Positions 52,285-61,815 are shown, counted from the stretch's first letter. The stretch is 64,000 bases of DNA from Alphaproteobacteria bacterium (GCA_022826345.1 JAJDVB010000094.1:42351-106350), one strand, 5' to 3'. Notes: a model not told the origin generated them from the sequence alone. Numbers and translations are program-made.

Positions 52285-53049
52285 TCACTCGTCAACGGAG
52301 AATCCCGCAGAGTTCACGGGCCTGCCCCCTTCGTTGAGCCTGACTTCTTGCGGCTTCGGGTCTTGCGGCGGACATAGACGACGCCCTGTTCCTTCCGGAT
52401 TTCGAACTCGCCGGACTTTTCCACTACCTCGCTCAAAAATTCGACAGCCATAGGTGCGCGCATCGAAGTCCGGATTTGCACCTTGGATACGGCTACCGAC
52501 TCCACCAAGGTTCGCCCAGCCGTCCTCGTCCGCACTCTCGATCGCCCTCGCGATAATCTTCACGGCTTTCGAAGGCGGCTCCTTCTTCAATTGTGACGCC
52601 GCCGGGGAGTCTCCTGCACCGTCCTTTTCAACACCCGCCTCCTCCAGGTTCTCGACATAGATGAATCGGTTACAGGCATTGCGGAACGCCTCGACCGCCT
52701 TGCGCTCGCCAAATCCGTAGACCACCACCCCTTCCTCGCGCAGACGTTGCGCAGGCCGCGTGAAGTCGCTGTCCGAGCTAACAAGACAGAAACCGTCGTG
52801 CGTTCCCTTGTGCATTAGGTCCATGGCATCTATCACCAGCGCAATATCGGATGCGTTCTTGCCCGTGCTGTTACTCCGCTGCTGATGCTGCAGAATGGCG
52901 AGCGTCTTGATCGCATCGTTCCAAGACTTCAGGCGAGTGCCGGAAAAACCGCCATAGATGCGCCGCACATTGGCCTCACCTAGTGTCATGTTCCGGAAAT
53001 TCGTTTCGGCTCGGCGCCAGAGGACCCGATGGCGAACGACTGCGGCCAT
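52285..53049 (-). pseudogene. NYN-domain (LabA/limkain-like) nuclease gene with LOTUS-type tail, decayed
   Basis: The central part is clearly an NYN ribonuclease domain: GEANVRRIYGGFSG, TGKNASDIALVIDAMDLM, FCLVSSDSDFTRPAQRLRE and VVVYGFGERKAVEAF. The expected first strand with its catalytic Asp (IDxDN) is missing: a neighbouring frame reads SFAIGSSGAEPKRISGT, an apparent remnant ending in a stop. Near 52440 the frame shifts again, and the C-terminal OST-HTH/LOTUS part (FLSEVVEKSGEFEIRK, VYVRRKTRSRK) continues in another frame to 52314. Two disruptions and a lost active-site residue point to a pseudogene. It follows the RecQ-PRT/DprA pair in the island. Confidence 0.7.
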
Positions 53050-53285
53050 CTGGACCTGCTACACGCTGATAATGGGGATTTTGCGTTAGAGAGTCGGACA
53101 AATTCGACATCTACACGCTAACTTGATACAGGGACAGCATTCGGTGGCGCTCCGTAGCGCCATGCGGGGATGAACGGTTTCACGGATCGCGCCCCGCTGC
53201 ATTCGGCCGAAGAGCGCCACCGGGAGACGGCAAAGTGGCGCCACCTTGCGTCACCGTTGCCCGACTAACACGGGAGAGACAGAAA

Positions 53286-53573
53286 ATGGCGTGCTACTTG
53301 GTCGCAGACATGAGCATTACGGACCAGGAGCTCTTTGCGGAGTTTGCGGAGGCGGTTCCGGCGACGGTTCAGCAATATGGAGGCACATATCTGATTCGGG
53401 GGGGCAAGCTCGAGGTAGCGCAAGGCGACTGGACACCTAGCCGCCTGGTCGTGATCGAGTTCGGAAGCATGGACCAGGCGAAGGCCTGGTACGACTCTCC
53501 GGAGTTCGAAGGCCCCAAGCAGATACTGGCTCGCTCCAGCAACTCCAATTTCGTCTTCGTCGAGGGCGTCTAG
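53286..53573 (+). CDS. DUF1330 family protein
   Basis: The 95-aa protein begins MACYLVADMSITDQELFAEF at the ATG after GGGAGAGACAG. It has the DUF1330 ferredoxin-like fold pattern, with GGTYLIRGGKLEVAQGDW and LVVIEFGSMDQAKAWYDSPEF. The family's function is unknown. It is isolated, with 236 bp upstream and 273 bp downstream without genes. Confidence 0.9.
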   Translation: MACYLVADMSITDQELFAEFAEAVPATVQQYGGTYLIRGGKLEVAQGDWTPSRLVVIEFGSMDQAKAWYDSPEFEGPKQILARSSNSNFVFVEGV

Positions 53574-53846
53574 ATCCCTAGTAGACGCTGACCTTGACTC
53601 TAACCTGGCCTCAATTGCGTGCGCCGACGCGTGGGAGCGCGCGGTATGAGGAGGCCCGGGGAGAGGGAGTCGCGAGCGATCGAGCACTGATCAAAGCGGT
53701 TTTGCGCCGCTCGCCTCGGTTGTCGGGACGTTTCTCCTATGACGCTGAACAAGTCAGCGCACATGCCCCAGGGGAAGGGCCGTAGCAGGCGAGATACGGA
53801 GACTCAGCACCACACAACATAGGCCCGGTCAACGGAATCTCCAGAG

Positions 53847-56036
53847 ATGAATCTGATATCCGAGCTCCGCGCCGACGCCTTCTCGACGAAGATGTTCTCG
53901 GCGCTTTCGGTCGGTTTGGTCGTGGGCATAATCTGCTGCGCATACCTGATTTCTGTGGGAGCGCTAATATTTTCAGGCCCGTTGGCGCCGTTTCTCTCTC
54001 AAGGCACGATCATGGTGGTATTCGGCGGTTTCGTCGTGTGCCTGGTGATCGCCCTGACCAGCGGCTACCGCGGCGCGGTCTCTGTGACAGCGGTGCCTTC
54101 CGCGATGGTGTTGGTTGTGATCGGCTCAACGGTAGGCGTGGAGGACGATTCTCTCGCACGTTTTGTGACCACTGCCACGGTGATAATCGTCGGCTCGGTG
54201 GCGATGGGCATTTTCTTTCTAATGGTGGGACAATTTCGGCTCGCCAAACTGGTCCGTTTCATCCCCTATTCCGTAGCGGGCGGGTTCATCGCCGGGACAG
54301 GGGTAATGCTGTGTGCGGCTGCCCTGTCACTGATGGGGGTAACGCTGGAGACGCTTTCCTCGTTGTTGGAGCCCGACATGCTGTGGAGATGGGGGCCGGG
54401 CGTAGCCTATGGTTTTGGCCTCTTCTTCGTCACGAAGCGCTGGAACAGCCATTTCATTCTGCCGGCGAGTCTCCTGATCATCGCCATGCTGTATCATCTG
54501 GTCTTTGCCGTCATCGAACTCTCGGGAGACGAGGCAAGGGCGGCGGGCCTGCTGTTCGCCGGCACGGCCGAAGGAGGCCTGTGGCCTGCCATTCAACCCG
54601 GCGATCTGACGCACGTGGATTGGGCCGAGGTGGCTGCCCAGGTTCCCAACATACTGACCCTGATCGTGGTGACCCTGATCGCCGTGGCCATGCATTTGAG
54701 TTCCCTTGAACTGGCCACGAACGTGGAATTGGAGTGGAACAGGGAGTTCAGTGCGACGGGTGCAGCCAGCGTGATGGCCGGTTTGGGCGTCGGCTCAGGT
54801 GGAAGTATGGTGTTTCCGTTTTCCATACTCAGCGACAGGTTCGGGGCGCGAACGCGGCTGACCGGCGTCGTTGCGGCCATCGTGATTGGCTGTGTCGTTC
54901 TCCTGGGCGACTCACTCCTGAATTTCGTCCCCGTGCCGATCATCGCAGGGTCGTTGCTCTTTATCGGCCTCGGTCTTCTGGATGAGTGGATCGTGAAGAG
55001 CCGCAGGCGGCTGCCGTTGACGGAATACGCGATTGTCCTGCTGATCGCCGTCACGATTGTGCTCCTTGGTTTTCTTGAGGGAGTGGGCGTCGGAATGGCG
55101 ATCACCATGATTTTCTTTGCCGTTCGCCTCAGCCGCGTAGAGTTGATCGAATCCAGCTTCACCGCCCGTCAGCGCCACAGCAACAGGATCCGCCCCATTC
55201 CGGATCGAGCGATCCTGCGGACCGAGGGAGAACGGATACAGGCGTACCGCCTGCGCGGCTACGTCTTCTTCGGCAGCGTGGGCTCCCTGCTGGATCGCCT
55301 CAAGCAGTCCCTGGACAGCACGCGTCGGCCGGACTGCATCCTGCTGGATTTCGGTGCCGTCTCAGGATTCGACTTTTCGGCCATCAGCGCGCTCTGCAGG
55401 TTCGTACATACCGCGCACTCCGTCGGAGCGCGGGTGGTGTTCAGCGCCGCGGCAGAGAAACTCAAGAGCGGACTGGAGCGCAATCTTCCCTTAGCCGTTT
55501 ACGACAACCTGCTGTTCGAGCCTAACGCGGACCGCGCCCTGGAGCGCTGCGAGGACATCGTCCTCGAAGCGTGGCGGTCGGACCAGGGCGAAGAAAGGGG
55601 TTGGAGAGACACGCAGCTGGAGCGAGTCGTCGGCGATATGGAGCGCCATCTCGACCGCCAGATTCTGTTCGAGGACACGGTGGACGAGCTCCGGGACTGG
55701 TTGGAGCCTCGCAGTTACGACGCCGGCGAGGCCATCGTCTCGATAGGCGAGCGACAGAACGGCCTGCAACTGCTGATAAGCGGCCAAGCTTCCGCCTACG
55801 ATGTCAATGGCACGCGGCTCTTTCAGTGCGGCCCAGGCGATGCGGTCGAGCCGCGCAGTGCCTTCGGGCCGTATGCGGCCGAGACGGCCATGATTGCGGA
55901 CCAGCCCTGCCGGACGATGATGCTGACCCCCGCCGCTCGGCTTCGGCTGGAAAAGAATGAAAAGCGACTGATTGTGAAGCTTTACCGGTATCTCCTCACC
56001 ATGAAGTCTCGGGAGAGGTCTCCCCACCATTCGTAA
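53847..56036 (+). CDS. SulP-family anion transporter with STAS and cyclic-nucleotide-binding domains
   Basis: The 729-aa protein has an N-terminal membrane domain of about 10-14 helices (residues about 15-430), for example FSALSVGLVVGIICCAYLIS. A STAS domain follows at about 455-560 (GYVFFGSVGSLLDRL, ILLDFGAVSGFDFSAI). A cNMP-binding-like domain lies at about 610-720 (YDAGEAIVSIGERQNGLQLL, FQCGPGDAVEPR). SulP proteins move sulfate, bicarbonate or other anions. The C-terminal sensor suggests gating by a nucleotide. It is monocistronic, with a hairpin at 56049-56077. Confidence 0.9.
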   Translation: MNLISELRADAFSTKMFSALSVGLVVGIICCAYLISVGALIFSGPLAPFLSQGTIMVVFGGFVVCLVIALTSGYRGAVSVTAVPSAMVLVVIGSTVGVEDDSLARFVTTATVIIVGSVAMGIFFLMVGQFRLAKLVRFIPYSVAGGFIAGTGVMLCAAALSLMGVTLETLSSLLEPDMLWRWGPGVAYGFGLFFVTKRWNSHFILPASLLIIAMLYHLVFAVIELSGDEARAAGLLFAGTAEGGLWPAIQPGDLTHVDWAEVAAQVPNILTLIVVTLIAVAMHLSSLELATNVELEWNREFSATGAASVMAGLGVGSGGSMVFPFSILSDRFGARTRLTGVVAAIVIGCVVLLGDSLLNFVPVPIIAGSLLFIGLGLLDEWIVKSRRRLPLTEYAIVLLIAVTIVLLGFLEGVGVGMAITMIFFAVRLSRVELIESSFTARQRHSNRIRPIPDRAILRTEGERIQAYRLRGYVFFGSVGSLLDRLKQSLDSTRRPDCILLDFGAVSGFDFSAISALCRFVHTAHSVGARVVFSAAAEKLKSGLERNLPLAVYDNLLFEPNADRALERCEDIVLEAWRSDQGEERGWRDTQLERVVGDMERHLDRQILFEDTVDELRDWLEPRSYDAGEAIVSIGERQNGLQLLISGQASAYDVNGTRLFQCGPGDAVEPRSAFGPYAAETAMIADQPCRTMMLTPAARLRLEKNEKRLIVKLYRYLLTMKSRERSPHHS

Positions 56037-56048
56037 TGAAGGTTCTGG

Positions 56049-56077
56049 CACACGCGAGTGGGCGCGCGTCGCGTGTG
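56049..56077 (+). terminator. Hairpin after the SulP gene
   Basis: CACACGCGA and TCGCGTGTG form a perfect 9-base stem around an 11-base GC-rich loop, 12 bases past the transporter stop. It lacks a T-tract but its position fits a terminator. Confidence 0.5.
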
Positions 56078-56197
56078 TATCCCAAGCGCCCATGCCGTGT
56101 TCGCCGTGCTGGGCGATCTTGTCGTCACGGGGCTGACACGAACCAGCGTCAACGAATTCAGGGCCATTCTGGTTGAGGCTTGGAAAGAGGGGATGTG

Positions 56198-57619
56198 ATG
56201 CGCCGCACGCGGAGAGCCAAGATCGTCGCCACGCTCGGACCGGCGACCTCAAGCGAAGACGCCATCGAGGAGCTGTACGAGGCCGGCGTCGACGTGTTCC
56301 GCTTCAATTTCAGTCACGGTCGGCCCGAGGATCATGCGGGGCGCCACCGCATACTGCGCGAGCTGGAGCGCCACGCTTTACGGCCGATCGGCATCATGGC
56401 CGACATGCAGGGCCCGAAGCTCCGGGTCGGCGCCTTCGAGGGCGGGAGCGTCGAGCTGGAGCCGGGCCGGCGCTTCATGCTGGACCGCTCCGAGCGTCCC
56501 GGCACTGCCGCCCGCGCCTCCGTGCCCCATCCGGAGATCTTCTCGGCCGTGCGCGCCGGCGACGACATGCTGCTCGACGACGGGCGGCTCCGGCTGAAGG
56601 TGCTGTCCAAGTCCGAGGCGGCGCTGGAGACGCAGGTGGTGGACGGCGGGCGCCTCAGCGACCGCAAGGGCATCAACCTGCCGGGTGTGGTGCTGCCGAT
56701 CTCGTCGCTCACCGAAAAGGACCGCACGGACCTGCGCTTCGCGCTCGGGCTCGGCGTGGAATGGATCGCGCTCTCCTTCGTGCAGCGCCCGGAGGATGTC
56801 GCGGAGGCGCGCCGGTTGATCGGCAGCCGGGCACAAGTCCTTGTCAAGGTGGAGAAGCCGGCCGCGCTCGACTGCATAGAGGAAATTGTCGCGGCTGCCG
56901 ACGCGGTGATGGTGGCGCGCGGCGATCTCGGGGTCGAAATGCCGTTGGAAGAGGTACCGGTCGCGCAGAAGACGATCATCCGCACCTGCCGCGACGCGGG
57001 CAAGCCGGTGATCGTGGCGACCCAGATGCTGGAATCGATGGTGCATGCGCCGGCGCCCACGCGCGCCGAGGTCTCCGATGTGGCGACCGCGGTCTATGAC
57101 GGCGCCGATGCGGTGATGCTGTCGGCGGAGACCGCGGCCGGCGCCCATCCGACGGCGGCGGTCGAGATCATGGGCCGGGTGATCGACCGCGTGGAGCGCG
57201 ATCCGTCGCATCGGCGCATCGCGGCGACCCAACAGCGCCCGCCCCTGGCAACTTCGGCGGACGCCATCTCCGCCGCTGCCCGCCAGGTGGCCGACACGAT
57301 CGGCGCGGCCGCCATCGTGACTTACACCACCTCCGGCTCGACCACGCTTCGCGCCGCCCGGGAGCGACCGGAGCAGCCGATTGTGGGCGTGACCTCGGAA
57401 CTCGCCGCCGCGCGGCGCCAGTCACTCACCTGCGGCGTTCGCAGCGTGCATACGGCCGATGTGCGCGACTTCGACGAAATGGTGCGCAAGGCCGTGGCCG
57501 CCGCCGCGCTCGAAGATGTCGCCGGGCCAGGAGACACGGTGATCATCACCGCGGGCGTGCCCTTCGGCACCCCCGGCGCAACGAATGTGCTGCGTATCGT
57601 CCGCATTCCGGCGGAATGA
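56198..57619 (+). CDS. pyk: Pyruvate kinase
   Basis: The protein has 473 aa from the ATG at 56198, preceded by AAAGAGGGG. It shows KIVATLGPATSS, FRFNFSHG, MADMQGPKLRVG, the active-site VKVEKPAALDCIEEIV and MVARGDLGVEM, and TQMLESMVHAPAPTRAEVSD, followed by the C-terminal alpha/beta domain. It converts phosphoenolpyruvate and ADP to pyruvate and ATP, the last step of glycolysis. It appears complete and monocistronic. A TTG six codons upstream is an unlikely alternative start. Confidence 0.96.
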   Translation: MRRTRRAKIVATLGPATSSEDAIEELYEAGVDVFRFNFSHGRPEDHAGRHRILRELERHALRPIGIMADMQGPKLRVGAFEGGSVELEPGRRFMLDRSERPGTAARASVPHPEIFSAVRAGDDMLLDDGRLRLKVLSKSEAALETQVVDGGRLSDRKGINLPGVVLPISSLTEKDRTDLRFALGLGVEWIALSFVQRPEDVAEARRLIGSRAQVLVKVEKPAALDCIEEIVAAADAVMVARGDLGVEMPLEEVPVAQKTIIRTCRDAGKPVIVATQMLESMVHAPAPTRAEVSDVATAVYDGADAVMLSAETAAGAHPTAAVEIMGRVIDRVERDPSHRRIAATQQRPPLATSADAISAAARQVADTIGAAAIVTYTTSGSTTLRAARERPEQPIVGVTSELAAARRQSLTCGVRSVHTADVRDFDEMVRKAVAAAALEDVAGPGDTVIITAGVPFGTPGATNVLRIVRIPAE

Positions 57620-57684
57620 CATCGCGGCCAGAAGTTTGGTGACGGAGCGACTCCACGGTATGAAGCGCGAGGAGGGGCTTGGCA

Positions 57685-58743
57685 ATGCATTCCCGGTGGC
57701 TTGGGGTTTCCTCGTTCGTTTCGGTGGCGGCGCTGGCGCTGGCTCTTTCCGGCTGCGGCGGCAGCGACAGGCCGAACCTTGACGGCATGGACGGAACCGG
57801 CGACGACAGTGAGATGCTGTCTCTGTTGGAGAAGTGGCAGCGTTTCCAGGACAGAAGTCCGACACTCGGCATGACGAGCGAACAGGTGTCCGAGGCCTGG
57901 AGGTCGGTTGCGAGGAGGTCCACCCATAGAGTGTTCCTGGCAGGACCCGTCAGTGTGGGCAACGATCCCGGGTCGGTCACTCCGGTGGAAACCTATCCGG
58001 ACTTCCCGGTGGATGCCGAGGCATGCTCTCCCGGCGAATGCGACTTCGATCCGCCTCCGGATGGCGCCTGGGCATTCGCTCCGGTGCTGGAGCACGACGA
58101 CGTCCCTCTCGCCGAATTCAAGAGCCGCTTCACCCGCACCGAAACCCTCGAACCGGAGAGAGGGACAGAATACACGGAAACATATCTCTTCGATTCTCTG
58201 GCCCTCGGCGGCTGGCTCGATTACACGCACTTCAACGTGTCAGTCACGCGCTGGTGCATGATCGGCTCGCCGGGTTGCGCGGAAACGGATGACACTGATG
58301 ACTTCGACCCGCTCTATGCCGGGGGCGGTGTCCTGGGCTACATGGCCGGCAGCTATTCGGGAACGACGCCGGCGGGCGTTGGGCCGGCCACGTGGACGGG
58401 CGTCATGGTCGGGATGGAGGATCCGGCCTCGGCTTCGCTGCAGCGCGAACGGCCAGACGTGATTCTCGGAGACGCGAAGATCGTGATTGACGATCTTGCT
58501 GCTGCCGATGTCGACGTGTTGTTCACCGACGTCCATAACGTCACCGAGGGAACCCAGCGCCGTGACATGGGCTGGGACGACCTTCCTCTCAAAGACGGCT
58601 TGTTCGGCAGGGTTTCGCGGGAGAGCGGCGGGGAACGTTACGACTACCTTGTTGGCATGTTCACCGGCCCAGGGCACCAGGAAGTGGGCGGCGAGTTCCG
58701 CAGGGACGGCATTGCCGGAGCCTTCGGCGCCAGGCGTCAGTAA
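57685..58743 (+). CDS. Outer-membrane lipoprotein, TbpB-barrel-like C-terminus
   Basis: The 352-aa protein starts at the ATG after GAGGAGGGG. It has a lipoprotein signal with lipobox LSGC (Cys24). The C-terminal segment GMFTGPGHQEVGGEFRRDGI and the ending AGAFGARR resemble the last strands of transferrin-binding-protein-B-like barrels, which typically read FYGPxAEEVGGxF...GAFGA. Four further cysteines lie in the middle (EACSPGECDF, WCMIGSPGCAE). It may be a surface-exposed lipoprotein; ligand unknown. It lies 65 bp after pyruvate kinase. Confidence 0.75.
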   Translation: MHSRWLGVSSFVSVAALALALSGCGGSDRPNLDGMDGTGDDSEMLSLLEKWQRFQDRSPTLGMTSEQVSEAWRSVARRSTHRVFLAGPVSVGNDPGSVTPVETYPDFPVDAEACSPGECDFDPPPDGAWAFAPVLEHDDVPLAEFKSRFTRTETLEPERGTEYTETYLFDSLALGGWLDYTHFNVSVTRWCMIGSPGCAETDDTDDFDPLYAGGGVLGYMAGSYSGTTPAGVGPATWTGVMVGMEDPASASLQRERPDVILGDAKIVIDDLAAADVDVLFTDVHNVTEGTQRRDMGWDDLPLKDGLFGRVSRESGGERYDYLVGMFTGPGHQEVGGEFRRDGIAGAFGARRQ

Positions 58744-58956
58744 CCCCGATGCCGACCACGTCGGGAATAGAGTAGGCAGAGGGCTCTTGCGGCAAAGCCT
58801 GACGCCCGCGCCGCCGGGGAGCTCTGCCGGGAGGACGTCCGTGAAGGCGTCTGGATCGATGGGACCCTCCAGGCCCACCGCGTCGGTACCATTGCCGGCC
58901 CAGACGCTGGCCTCCCCTAGCGCGGGTAGAGTCGGGGTGAGGGCGAGATCTGGTTC

Positions 58957-59283
58957 GTGCGCGTGCTTCCGCCGCCCCACCCATTGTGTCGCCGACATAT
59001 CGTGTTCAAAACGCCCTACGTCATCCGGGACTATCCCGAGCGCGTCTTTGTCAACTATATCAAGCGCGAGCTCGCGCGGATGAAGGCGAAGAAACCGCCC
59101 CGGACGGATGACCCGCGCAGCCATCTGATGAAGTACGGTCCGGAGTCAAGTCACTGGAACGAGTACATCCTCTGCGCCTATACGGTTCATCCGCATGAGG
59201 CCATCCTTCTGAGCGGCATCCCGGACATCCGGGAAAGTCTTCCCCATGCCACGACTTGTCGGCAGTTCGGCTATCCGGGATAG
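58957..59283 (+). CDS. Possible small hypothetical protein
   Basis: A 108-aa frame from GTG 58957 with basic, mixed composition (FKTPYVIRDYPERVFVNYIK, WNEYILCAYTVHPHEAILL) and GGTGAGGGCGAGA shortly upstream. The part after residue 15 does not look like a high-GC artefact, but no family is recognised and it could be a fragment of a lost gene. Confidence 0.35.
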   Translation: MRVLPPPHPLCRRHIVFKTPYVIRDYPERVFVNYIKRELARMKAKKPPRTDDPRSHLMKYGPESSHWNEYILCAYTVHPHEAILLSGIPDIRESLPHATTCRQFGYPG

Positions 59284-59403
59284 GCAACAAGCGTGGCCGC
59301 TGAGGGGGATAGCCTCGCACTGTGAGGCAGATGTGAACCAACGCGGCGAAGGGCGTCCTAATCGCGCTTCCTGACCGCTCAGGCAGCCGGGCGTTGAAAG
59401 CTT

Positions 59404-59530
59404 TAGCAGGCTGCCGAAAAACCCTTCGGACCCGACCAATGATTCCCTTCTGTTCTAAGTTCGATTCTCATTCGTATTTCCGTTTTCTTAGAACAAGGTG
59501 GGAACATAGGAGTTTTTCATCAGCCTGTTA
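59404..59530. mobile_element. MITE-like element with terminal inverted repeats
   Basis: The left end TAGCAGGCTGCCGAAAAAC and the right end, read on the minus strand, TAACAGGCTGATGAAAAAC are inverted repeats differing at only a few positions. Such CAGGCTGnnGAAAAA ends are well known from IS elements. The 127-bp interior is AT-rich and includes a second perfect inverted repeat, TGTTCTAAG and CTTAGAACA. There is no coding frame. No target duplication is obvious. Confidence 0.6.
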
Positions 59531-59661
59531 GTGCAACCGGCATGTAGCCCGAGCGGCGCTTGAGCGGCAGCGCCCGCCGCGCACTTGCGAAGACAATCCC
59601 CGAACCGCCACGCGGGGTCCGGATGTCACAAGGGAGCATGAGGGAACAAAACTAATGCAGG

Positions 59662-60147
59662 TTGACCTACGAGGAGTTCTTCGCCGGATACGCCGAAGAC
59701 CCGGTCGCCTTGCTGGCCTCGACTATCGAGAGGACTGCCGCCCATGACCAGATGATCGTCTTGCGCGACATTCGCCTCGAATCACACTGCGAGCACCACA
59801 TCGTTCCTATCCTGGGAATAGCGCATGTCGGGTACTTGCCGGCGGAACGGGTTGTGGGCATCTCCAAGCTCACGCGCCTTGTCGAGGTGTTCGCCAAGCG
59901 GATGCAGATCCAGGAAGCGCTGACACTGACATCGCAGATCGCGGACACGATCCAGGACGTGCTCGAGCCACGTGGCGTCGGCGTCGTCATCGAGGCGGCG
60001 CATCAGTGCATGACCACGCGCGGTATCCGCAAGCCGGGGGTCAGCCTGGTAACAAGCCGCATGCTCGGCTCCTTTCGCGACGACCCGACCACGCGGCGGG
60101 AGTTCCTGTCGCCACCCGAGTATGTCGTTGAGTTGGGTCAAGAATGA
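59662..60147 (+). CDS. folE: GTP cyclohydrolase I, N-terminally truncated
   Basis: The 161-aa frame covers most of Fol[20 protein letters not shown] and [13 protein letters not shown] carry the zinc-binding Cys and His residues, and [18 protein letters not shown] is the usual end. Intact FolE has about 40-50 further N-terminal residues. Here an in-frame stop (TAA at 59653-59655) lies just before the first homologous residues, and only a TTG (59662) is available as start. The MITE-like element lies about 130 bp upstream. The enzyme makes dihydroneopterin triphosphate from GTP; this copy may be inactive or a remnant. Confidence 0.7.
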   Translation: MTYEEFFAGYAEDPVALLASTIERTAAHDQMIVLRDIRLESHCEHHIVPILGIAHVGYLPAERVVGISKLTRLVEVFAKRMQIQEALTLTSQIADTIQDVLEPRGVGVVIEAAHQCMTTRGIRKPGVSLVTSRMLGSFRDDPTTRREFLSPPEYVVELGQE

Positions 60148-60459
60148 TCCAGTTGCCACCTTAGGCGTGACTTTCCAGAGGTGGTCAGTACATTGGGACT
60201 TGAGGTGACCGACCGGAAGAGGCGCTGTGGCTCGTCGTGTCAGCTGCCCTTTGCTACATGAGAGGGTGGGGAACCTAAGGTTGAGAAAATATCCAAATGC
60301 CCCGGTGCGACAACGCCAAGCATCTTGCAATGAGAGCTGCACGCCATCTTGCCCATGCTGCGAGGTGTTGGCATTAATCCTAGTACGTCCGTGCTGAACG
60401 CTAAGTATGCTGTCGCAACGCCATGGGGCCAGTTCGAGTTTTCGACTTCACGACGATAG
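60148..60459. other. Intergenic stretch, nothing recognised
   Basis: These 312 bp between folE and the HEPN-motif gene contain no frame with recognisable domains and no strong hairpin. Composition shifts from GC-rich to more AT-rich along it. Confidence 0.5.
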
Positions 60460-61815
60460 GTGATTACGGTGGCCCGATATAAGCTTGATCCCTTTGACGA
60501 AGCCAATCGACTCATCCAAGAACGTGGCGACTGGATTGTCGCAACCGTAAAGCCCCAGTTTAGTTGGCCAGTGCGCTTGCAAGCCATTTCGTACGGAAGC
60601 ATGAAATTCATTCTGTTTCCGTCTGGAGAGAGAAAGAGTGCAGGAGTAGCCCTCAGGGCGGATGTCAATAACTTCGGCGCTGATGAAGCAAGAAAACATA
60701 TAATGCAATTTTGCACTGCTCTCGCCTGGGCTGAAGGTGCTGGTCTTGAGATCATCGCTTGGGGTGGAGGAACAGTGCCACGACCCACACACGTGATTGG
60801 TGGGTGGGCATCTGTTGATTATCTTCAGGCCGATCACTTACCGAACCCGCAAACAAGTAAAGAAAGTGGAGCGCTCGCATTCTACCGGGAAGGTATCTCT
60901 CTCACCAATCCGTTTTACGCCTTTCTCAGTTTATATAAGACTATCAGCCTCTTGCTTCCCGGGATAGAAAGGGCGAATTGGATCCACGCAGCTTTGGGCA
61001 GGGTTGATGATTACCGTGCAAAGGAGAGGCGAGAGGAATTGGTCGCCACTGGCATAGACGTAGGACAATACATTCGAGAGGAGGGGAGAAACGCCATAGC
61101 CCATGCTGATAGAACTCCGTATGTCAACCCCGACGAGGTGGATGACCATTTCCGATTGAAGAAAGATATTCCTCTAATGAAGAACCTTGCCGAACTCGCG
61201 ATTGAAGAAAAGACCGACGTACGGAGGCGGCATACGATCATTGGTCGCCATCTATACGAACTAGAAGGTTTCCGAAAGATTCTTCCCGAGGGTATTTTAG
61301 AATTGCTGGTAAATTCGGAGCCTGTTCCAGAGGATACAACGGTTGAGCTGCCGGACAACTATACCGTGATTGCCCGAAAGGGTGTAGAAGCGCTATACTT
61401 GGAGAATATGGATGTAGAGATAATTGGACAAGTTTCCGGTGGTGTGGCGTTGGAGTTTGTTTCGCGCAAAGAAGTAGTCAGAATTAGAGTTATTCTGAAT
61501 TTTGCAGAAGAGAGGCTGCAATTTGATCCTCTTCATGGAATTGGTTTTGCTCCCAATAGGCAGGAAGAGGAATTTATTGCATGGGAAATTGCCTTGCTTG
61601 AGTTTCAACGTTGTATGCTGGGCAATGGGCGGTTGGAAATTTGGGATGCCGTCTCAGATACAATGCTTGGTCGCTCGGAAGTGTATGTGCCTTTGAATTT
61701 CTTCATCAATGAAGATTTCTATGATTCCGAGCTGGCTGCACTACGCTCGCTACTGAACAACGATGACGGCGCTAGAAACCGGTTGGCCTTATACACATGG
61801 TACGCGGCACAGTGA
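60460..61815 (+). CDS. HEPN-motif protein of unknown function
   Basis: The 451-aa protein starts with GTG at 60460 (a second GTG lies 3 codons on). Its central part contains EEGRNAIAHAD, a typical R-x4-H HEPN motif (Arg210, His215) after a helical stretch PFYAFLSLYKTISLLLPG. Such motifs occur in HEPN ribonucleases and in MauJ/ApeA-like proteins, many tied to phage defence. The last 200 residues look beta-rich. The gene is more AT-rich than the pyk or hyu genes, suggesting transfer. The neighbour downstream is a convergent DUF4238 gene. Confidence 0.7.
   Translation: MITVARYKLDPFDEANRLIQERGDWIVATVKPQFSWPVRLQAISYGSMKFILFPSGERKSAGVALRADVNNFGADEARKHIMQFCTALAWAEGAGLEIIAWGGGTVPRPTHVIGGWASVDYLQADHLPNPQTSKESGALAFYREGISLTNPFYAFLSLYKTISLLLPGIERANWIHAALGRVDDYRAKERREELVATGIDVGQYIREEGRNAIAHADRTPYVNPDEVDDHFRLKKDIPLMKNLAELAIEEKTDVRRRHTIIGRHLYELEGFRKILPEGILELLVNSEPVPEDTTVELPDNYTVIARKGVEALYLENMDVEIIGQVSGGVALEFVSRKEVVRIRVILNFAEERLQFDPLHGIGFAPNRQEEEFIAWEIALLEFQRCMLGNGRLEIWDAVSDTMLGRSEVYVPLNFFINEDFYDSELAALRSLLNNDDGARNRLALYTWYAAQ

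Larger units (their letters stand above)
58744..59661. other. Gene-poor region between the lipoprotein gene and folE
   Basis: The 918 bp hold one doubtful frame (58957-59283) and a MITE-like element (59404-59530), both listed. The AT content rises abruptly inside the element. No upstream part of folE is found in it. Confidence 0.55.

Noticed and set aside
58240..59124. A 294-codon minus-strand frame opposite the lipoprotein gene and beyond
   Set aside because: Much of it is antisense to the lipoprotein gene, which has a lipobox and a good ribosome-binding site, and the remainder shows no domain.
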